Part shown: piece after piece, positions 14,390 to 17,802 of the stretch
Layout: the number at the start of each line of letters is the position of its first letter
Numbering within the stretch: the first letter of the stretch is position 1
Origin: JBFWYO01 sp050186335
GTDB taxonomy: Bacteria > Pseudomonadota > Alphaproteobacteria > Bin65
Direction: 5' to 3'
DNA length: 17,802 bases
NCBI GenBank assembly: GCA_050186335.1
Contig: JBFWYO010000090.1
Location: 1 to 17,802 of the forward strand
Notes under the pieces: model-generated
The model's input: only the letters and a program-made list of their open reading frames with translations
What the model was told of the DNA's origin: nothing
Databases searched by the model: none
Position numbers and translations under genes: made by a program

Positions 14390-15295
14390 CTACCCTTTTT
14401 CCGTCGAAGCTTTCTTTCGTGCCTCGTGCTGCGTCAGATATACCGAACTGGCGATAATGATCAAGCCACCCACGGCAACCCAAATCTCGAGCCGGTCGCC
14501 GAAGACGATCGCCCCCATGATTGCCGCCATCGGCAGGCGAAGCGAGTCGAATACCGAGGCAACGCTGATGTCGGCCGCGGCGTAGGCGCGCGTCGAGCAC
14601 ATATGGGCCAGCGCGCCGGCCACGCCGACGCCGAGAATCGCCGGGACTTCCGCCCATGACGGCGTGTGCCAGAAGAACAGCGCCGGCACCAGGGTGACCG
14701 GCGTCAAGATCACGTTTTGATAAAAAATGATCCGGTTGGCCGGTTCGCTGCGCGAGAGGATTTTCAGTTCGACGTAGGACATCGCGTAGAGCGCGGCCGA
14801 CGAGAGCGCGAGAATGGTCGGCCAGCCGAAGTCGGCGAAGCCGGGGCGCACGACGATGAGCACGCCGATGAAACCGATCGCGACCGCGCCCCACCGCCGC
14901 GTCGTCATCGCCTCGCCCAGGAAGATGCCCGCGAACAGCACCGCGAACAGCGGGATCGAGGAGTTGAGCGCGACGGCGTCGGCCAGATTCATGGCGCCGA
15001 GCGCAATGAAGAAAGTCAGCATGCCCAGATACAGAAAGAACACGCGCTTGAAATAGCCGAACCATTTGACCGGGCCGCCCAGTGCGACGCCGCCTGGCCG
15101 CATGACGATGGGCGCGATAAACAGGGCCCCGACCAGCGCGCGGTAGAACGTGATCTCATAGGCCGACTGGGTTTCCGCCAGCAACCGCACGAACACCGAC
15201 ATGCCGGTGAAAAAGACGCAGGCGAGCGTCATCCAAATGCCGGCCCAGATGGGCCCGACGCGTCTGCGCGAGAGCGACGAATTGCTATCTCTCAC
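14390..15295 (-). CDS. EamA/DMT-family transporter, copy 1
   Basis: The 301-residue inner-membrane protein has about ten hydrophobic segments in two EamA repeats (about 15-145 and 160-285). Landmarks are SAYEITFYRALVGALF, a repeat-1 end GFIGVLIVVRPG, NRIIFYQN, and ALAHMCSTRAYAAADIS in the second repeat. It starts with GTG (15293-15295), with GAGG four bases upstream. It is 25 bases downstream of a close paralogue, with most residues identical by eye. DMT carriers of this type export or import metabolites (amino acids, S-adenosylmethionine, riboflavin, others), and the substrate cannot be inferred. Confidence 0.9.
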   Translation of the reverse strand: MRDSNSSLSRRRVGPIWAGIWMTLACVFFTGMSVFVRLLAETQSAYEITFYRALVGALFIAPIVMRPGGVALGGPVKWFGYFKRVFFLYLGMLTFFIALGAMNLADAVALNSSIPLFAVLFAGIFLGEAMTTRRWGAVAIGFIGVLIVVRPGFADFGWPTILALSSAALYAMSYVELKILSRSEPANRIIFYQNVILTPVTLVPALFFWHTPSWAEVPAILGVGVAGALAHMCSTRAYAAADISVASVFDSLRLPMAAIMGAIVFGDRLEIWVAVGGLIIIASSVYLTQHEARKKASTEKG

Positions 15296-15320
15296 TCGAC
15301 CTCGCCCTTCCCACGCGACT

Positions 15321-16244
15321 CTATTTGCCCGCCGTGCCCGGTCGTTTTGTCTCGGGGGATTTGTTTCTCGCTTCGTGCTGCGCCAGATACACCGAGCTGG
15401 CGATGATGATCACGCCGCCAACGGCGACCCAGACCTCGAGCCGATCGCCGAACAAAACCGCGCCGACGATCGCCGCCAGCGGCAAGCGCACCGAATCGAA
15501 CACCGAGGCAAAGCTGATGTCGGCGGCGGCATAGGCGCGCGTCGAACACATATGCGCGAGGGCGCCGCTCACGCCGAGGCCGATGATTTCCGGCACTTGC
15601 GCCCAACTCGGCGTGTGCCAGAAGAACAGCGCCGGAATCAGTGCCAGCGGCGTCATCACGACGTTCTGATAGAAGATGATGCGATTCGCCGGCTCGCTGC
15701 GCGCGAGAATTTTCAACTCGATGCCCGACATCGCATAGAACGCGGCCGACGCGAGCGCCAGGATCGCCGGCCAGCCGAACTCCGCGAAGCCCGGCCGGAT
15801 GATGATAAGCACGCCCACGAAACCGAACAGGATCGCGCCCCATCGCCTGACGGTCATCATTTCGCCCAGGATGATGCCGGCGAACAGCACGGTGAATATC
15901 GGGATCGCCGAATTGAGCGCGATCGCGTCGGCCATGTTCATGGCGCCGAGCGCCACGAAGTAGGTCAGCATGGCGAGATAGAGAAAGATCACGCGCTTGA
16001 AATAGCCGACCCACCTGACCGGCCCGCCGAGCGCGACTCCGCCCGGTCGCATGACCAGCGGCGCGATGAACAGAGCGCCGATGATCCCGCGATAGAAGGT
16101 GATTTCGTAGGCCGATTGCGTTTCCGACAGCAGGCGGACGAAAACCGCCATGACCACGAAGAGCGCGCACGCCAGCGACATCCAGATGCCCGACCAGACG
16201 GGCCCGGTGCGCGTGCGAACCGGCAACGGAACATTGTCTTCCAC
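15321..16244 (-). CDS. EamA/DMT-family transporter, copy 2
   Basis: The 307-residue paralogue of the downstream gene has the same two-repeat, about ten-helix layout and the same landmarks: SAYEITFYRGIIGALF, MRPGGVALGGPV, NRIIFYQN and ALAHMCSTRAYAAADIS. It also starts with GTG (16242-16244), preceded by GAGGGG. DNA of the two copies is alignable along nearly their whole length, with differences spread evenly and often at third positions, so the duplication is old enough to have diverged under selection. The N- and C-terminal tails differ most. The substrate is unknown. Confidence 0.9.
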   Translation of the reverse strand: MEDNVPLPVRTRTGPVWSGIWMSLACALFVVMAVFVRLLSETQSAYEITFYRGIIGALFIAPLVMRPGGVALGGPVRWVGYFKRVIFLYLAMLTYFVALGAMNMADAIALNSAIPIFTVLFAGIILGEMMTVRRWGAILFGFVGVLIIIRPGFAEFGWPAILALASAAFYAMSGIELKILARSEPANRIIFYQNVVMTPLALIPALFFWHTPSWAQVPEIIGLGVSGALAHMCSTRAYAAADISFASVFDSVRLPLAAIVGAVLFGDRLEVWVAVGGVIIIASSVYLAQHEARNKSPETKRPGTAGK

Positions 16245-16339
16245 TCGGACTTACCCCTCGACCGCGGCGGATCGTGCGCAGTCGGAGGGCAGGCCCGCAA
16301 GCGTATTTTCCGACGGGCCGGTACGCGCGAATGTCACGC

Positions 16340-16756
16340 CTAGGTTTCCGGCGGACCCTTCAGCTCGACCACATTGCCTTCCGGGTCGCTGACATAGATC
16401 GACGGCCCGTAGCCGTCGGCGCCGTAGCGCCGGCCGGACTGGCCGATTTCGACGCCGTGCTTCTGCAGATGCGCGACGATCGCCGCTTCGTCGAACGGTT
16501 CGACGCGCAGACAGAAATGCTCCATGTTGCGCGCCTCCGCGCCCGGCGGCGCCCCGCCCCGCTTGCCGATCGGGCCTTCGATGTCGATCAGGTCGATCAG
16601 CGAACGGCCGGCGCGCAGCTGCGTCAACCCGAACTGCGCCTGGATCTTGTCGACCGTGCAGCCGAGCGCGTCGCAATAGAATTTTTGCACCTTGGCGACG
16701 TCGCGCACCCGCAGGACCACATGATCGAGCGCCAGGAATTTGTAAGGTATGGCCAT
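16340..16756 (-). CDS. VOC-superfamily (glyoxalase/dioxygenase fold) protein
   Basis: This 138-residue single VOC domain is made of two beta-alpha-beta-beta-beta units: LDHVVLRVRDVAKVQKFYCDALG (10-32), then NMEHFCLRVEPFDE (77-90), ending SIYVSDPEGNVVELKG (119-134). Possible metal ligands are His12, His80 and Glu131, with Asp55/Asp58 at the remaining site. It resembles the STM3117-like group. Its ATG is three bases from the acyl-CoA dehydrogenase stop, so the two are probably co-translated. Candidate roles include lyase, epimerase or isomerase on a CoA-linked or reactive metabolite; the sequence does not decide. Confidence 0.88.
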   Translation of the reverse strand: MAIPYKFLALDHVVLRVRDVAKVQKFYCDALGCTVDKIQAQFGLTQLRAGRSLIDLIDIEGPIGKRGGAPPGAEARNMEHFCLRVEPFDEAAIVAHLQKHGVEIGQSGRRYGADGYGPSIYVSDPEGNVVELKGPPET

Positions 16757-16759
16757 GGC

Positions 16760-17802
16760 TCAGGCCGCCCGCGCGGACGCGGCCAGGTCCGCGAACCGCC
16801 GCAAATGGTAATCGGCGTTGCCGAACATGGTGTCGATCATCGTCAGGCGCTTGAAATAATGGCCGAGCGCCAGCTCGTCGGTCATGCCGATGCCGCCGTG
16901 CATCTGGATCGCTTCCTGACCGAGCTTGCGACCGGCCTGGCCGATCTGCGCCTTCGCGGCGGTGACCGCCTTCGTGCGCTCGATCGAATCCTCGTCATCG
17001 AGCTTGATCGCGGCCATGTAGGCCATCGACTGGGACAGTTCCTGGGCCATGAACATCTCGACCAGACGGTGCTGCAGCACCTGGTTCACGCCGATCGGCG
17101 CGCCGAACTGCACGCGCGTTTTCAGATATTCCTGCGTCATCTTGGTCATCACCTGCATCAGGCCGACCGCTTCGGCCGCGACCGCCGCCATGCCGCGCTC
17201 GATCGTACGGTCGAGCAGCGCGAACCCGCCATCGACCGGTCCGACCGCCGCGTCCGCGCCGACCGCCACGTGCTCGAACTTGATTTCGGCCGCGCGGTGG
17301 CCGTCCACCGTGCGATAGTCGCGCCGCGAAACGCCCTTGGCGTTTGCGTCGACCAGGAACAGCGTGATGCCGTCCTCGTCGCGCTGGCCGCCGCCGGTGC
17401 GCGCGGACACCACCAGCCGGTCGGCCGAGCCGCCGTGCAGCACGACCGATTTGTGCCCGTCGAGAACAAAGCCGGCACCTTGCCTGGCCGCCTTGGTCGA
17501 AACATCGGCCAAATTATAGCGCGATTTCGGCTCGGCATACGCCAGCGCCAGCAGCGTCGTTCCGGCGATCACGCCTTCGAGCACTTCGTGCCGGCCGCCG
17601 CCCGCGAGCAGCGCGCCGCCGCCGAGCACGACGGTCGACAGGAACGGCTCGACCACGATGCCCTTGCCGATCGCTTCCATGAGCACGGCGACCTCGACCG
17701 CCGAGCCGCCGAAGCCGCCCGCGCTTTCCGGGAACGCCATGCCGAGCCAGCCCAATTCGGCGAACTGGGCCCACACCTTGCGGCTGAAGCCCGGCTCCGA
17801 CG
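16760..17802 (-). CDS. Acyl-CoA dehydrogenase, PimD-like small-subunit type (N-terminus off the window)
   Basis: The frame is open to the right edge and upstream residues SEPGFSRK precede VWAQFAELGWLGMAFPE, so the gene starts beyond 17802. The GTG at 17774-17776 is internal. The visible part covers most of the N-terminal helical domain, the middle beta domain (AYAEPKSRYNLADV...VLDGHKSVVLHGGSADRLVVSART) and the C-terminal helices (EYLKTRVQFGAPIG...QEAIQMHGGIGMTDE...HYFKRLTMIDTMFG). These match the FAD-dependent acyl-CoA dehydrogenases grouped with the pimeloyl-CoA dehydrogenase small subunit. The usual YEGT catalytic glutamate motif near the end is absent: TMFGNADYH stands there. Such proteins often work with a second subunit, which would be encoded off the window. 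Confidence 0.88.
   Translation of the reverse strand, partial: SEPGFSRKVWAQFAELGWLGMAFPESAGGFGGSAVEVAVLMEAIGKGIVVEPFLSTVVLGGGALLAGGGRHEVLEGVIAGTTLLALAYAEPKSRYNLADVSTKAARQGAGFVLDGHKSVVLHGGSADRLVVSARTGGGQRDEDGITLFLVDANAKGVSRRDYRTVDGHRAAEIKFEHVAVGADAAVGPVDGGFALLDRTIERGMAAVAAEAVGLMQVMTKMTQEYLKTRVQFGAPIGVNQVLQHRLVEMFMAQELSQSMAYMAAIKLDDEDSIERTKAVTAAKAQIGQAGRKLGQEAIQMHGGIGMTDELALGHYFKRLTMIDTMFGNADYHLRRFADLAASARAA

Noticed and set aside
16292..16319. GGCCCG...CGGGCC inverted repeat between the VOC gene and transporter copy 2
   Set aside because: The arms are only six bases with a 16-base loop and no U-run on the minus strand, so it is weak as a terminator and unremarkable at this GC content.
1..17802. 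tRNA/rRNA genes, CRISPR arrays, insertion sequences, integrases, toxin-antitoxin or defence genes
   Set aside because: I looked through gaps and both strands and saw no candidate. The gaps are short and the coding frames are metabolic, transport and envelope genes.

Overview
The window is GC-rich, densely coded DNA with strong G/C at third codon positions, and it looks like a chromosomal segment of an alphaproteobacterium. That placement is inferred from a type-2 (mitochondrial/alphaproteobacterial style) heme A synthase, a PimD-like acyl-CoA dehydrogenase and overall gene style. I saw no rRNA, tRNA, CRISPR array, insertion sequence or phage gene. All intergenic gaps are shorter than about 240 bases.

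Layout. (1) 1-3354, plus strand: a 3-hydroxyanthranilate (kynurenine/2-nitrobenzoate type) meta-cleavage block. It holds the tail of a 2-aminomuconate-semialdehyde-dehydrogenase-like gene, a cobalamin-binding-like 'helical backbone metal receptor' without a signal peptide, 3-hydroxyanthranilate 3,4-dioxygenase, 2-amino-3-carboxymuconate-6-semialdehyde decarboxylase and a glutathione S-transferase. (2) 3507-8151, plus strand: a complete five-gene branched-chain-amino-acid-type (HAAT) ABC importer, with a hairpin between the binding-protein gene and the permease genes. Its position suggests it imports an aromatic acid or aromatic amino acid derivative. (3) 8166-8343: what looks like the orphan C-terminal end of a luciferase-like flavin monooxygenase, running into the 3' end of ctaA. 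(4) 8323-9405, minus strand: heme A synthase ctaA. (5) 9406-9643: a divergent regulatory region with a well-spaced promoter and overlapping inverted repeats. (6) 9644-13481, plus strand: a three-subunit molybdenum hydroxylase in the order 2Fe-2S, Mo, FAD. The FAD subunit carries the extra 4Fe-4S loop diagnostic of 4-hydroxybenzoyl-CoA reductase. (7) 13505-17802, minus strand: a likely co-directional unit of a PimD-like acyl-CoA dehydrogenase (N-terminus off the window), a VOC/glyoxalase-fold protein, two tandem paralogous EamA/DMT transporters and the murein endopeptidase mepA.

How it fits together. The first block turns 3-hydroxyanthranilate into 2-aminomuconate with O2, and the ABC importer may feed it. 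The reductase would dehydroxylate a hydroxybenzoyl-CoA-type thioester, and a PimD-like dehydrogenase is what one expects downstream of benzoyl-CoA ring cleavage via pimeloyl-CoA. The segment therefore mixes O2-dependent ring cleavage and aerobic respiration (heme A) with an enzyme classically used in anaerobic aromatic metabolism, which suggests a facultative aromatic degrader. The most interesting items are the metal-receptor-like protein inside the ring-cleavage block, the hydroxybenzoyl-CoA-reductase operon with its promoter/operator, the monooxygenase remnant, and the acyl-CoA dehydrogenase lacking the usual catalytic glutamate motif. Apart from these, the genes belong to known families; I do not see a clearly new defence or mobile system.
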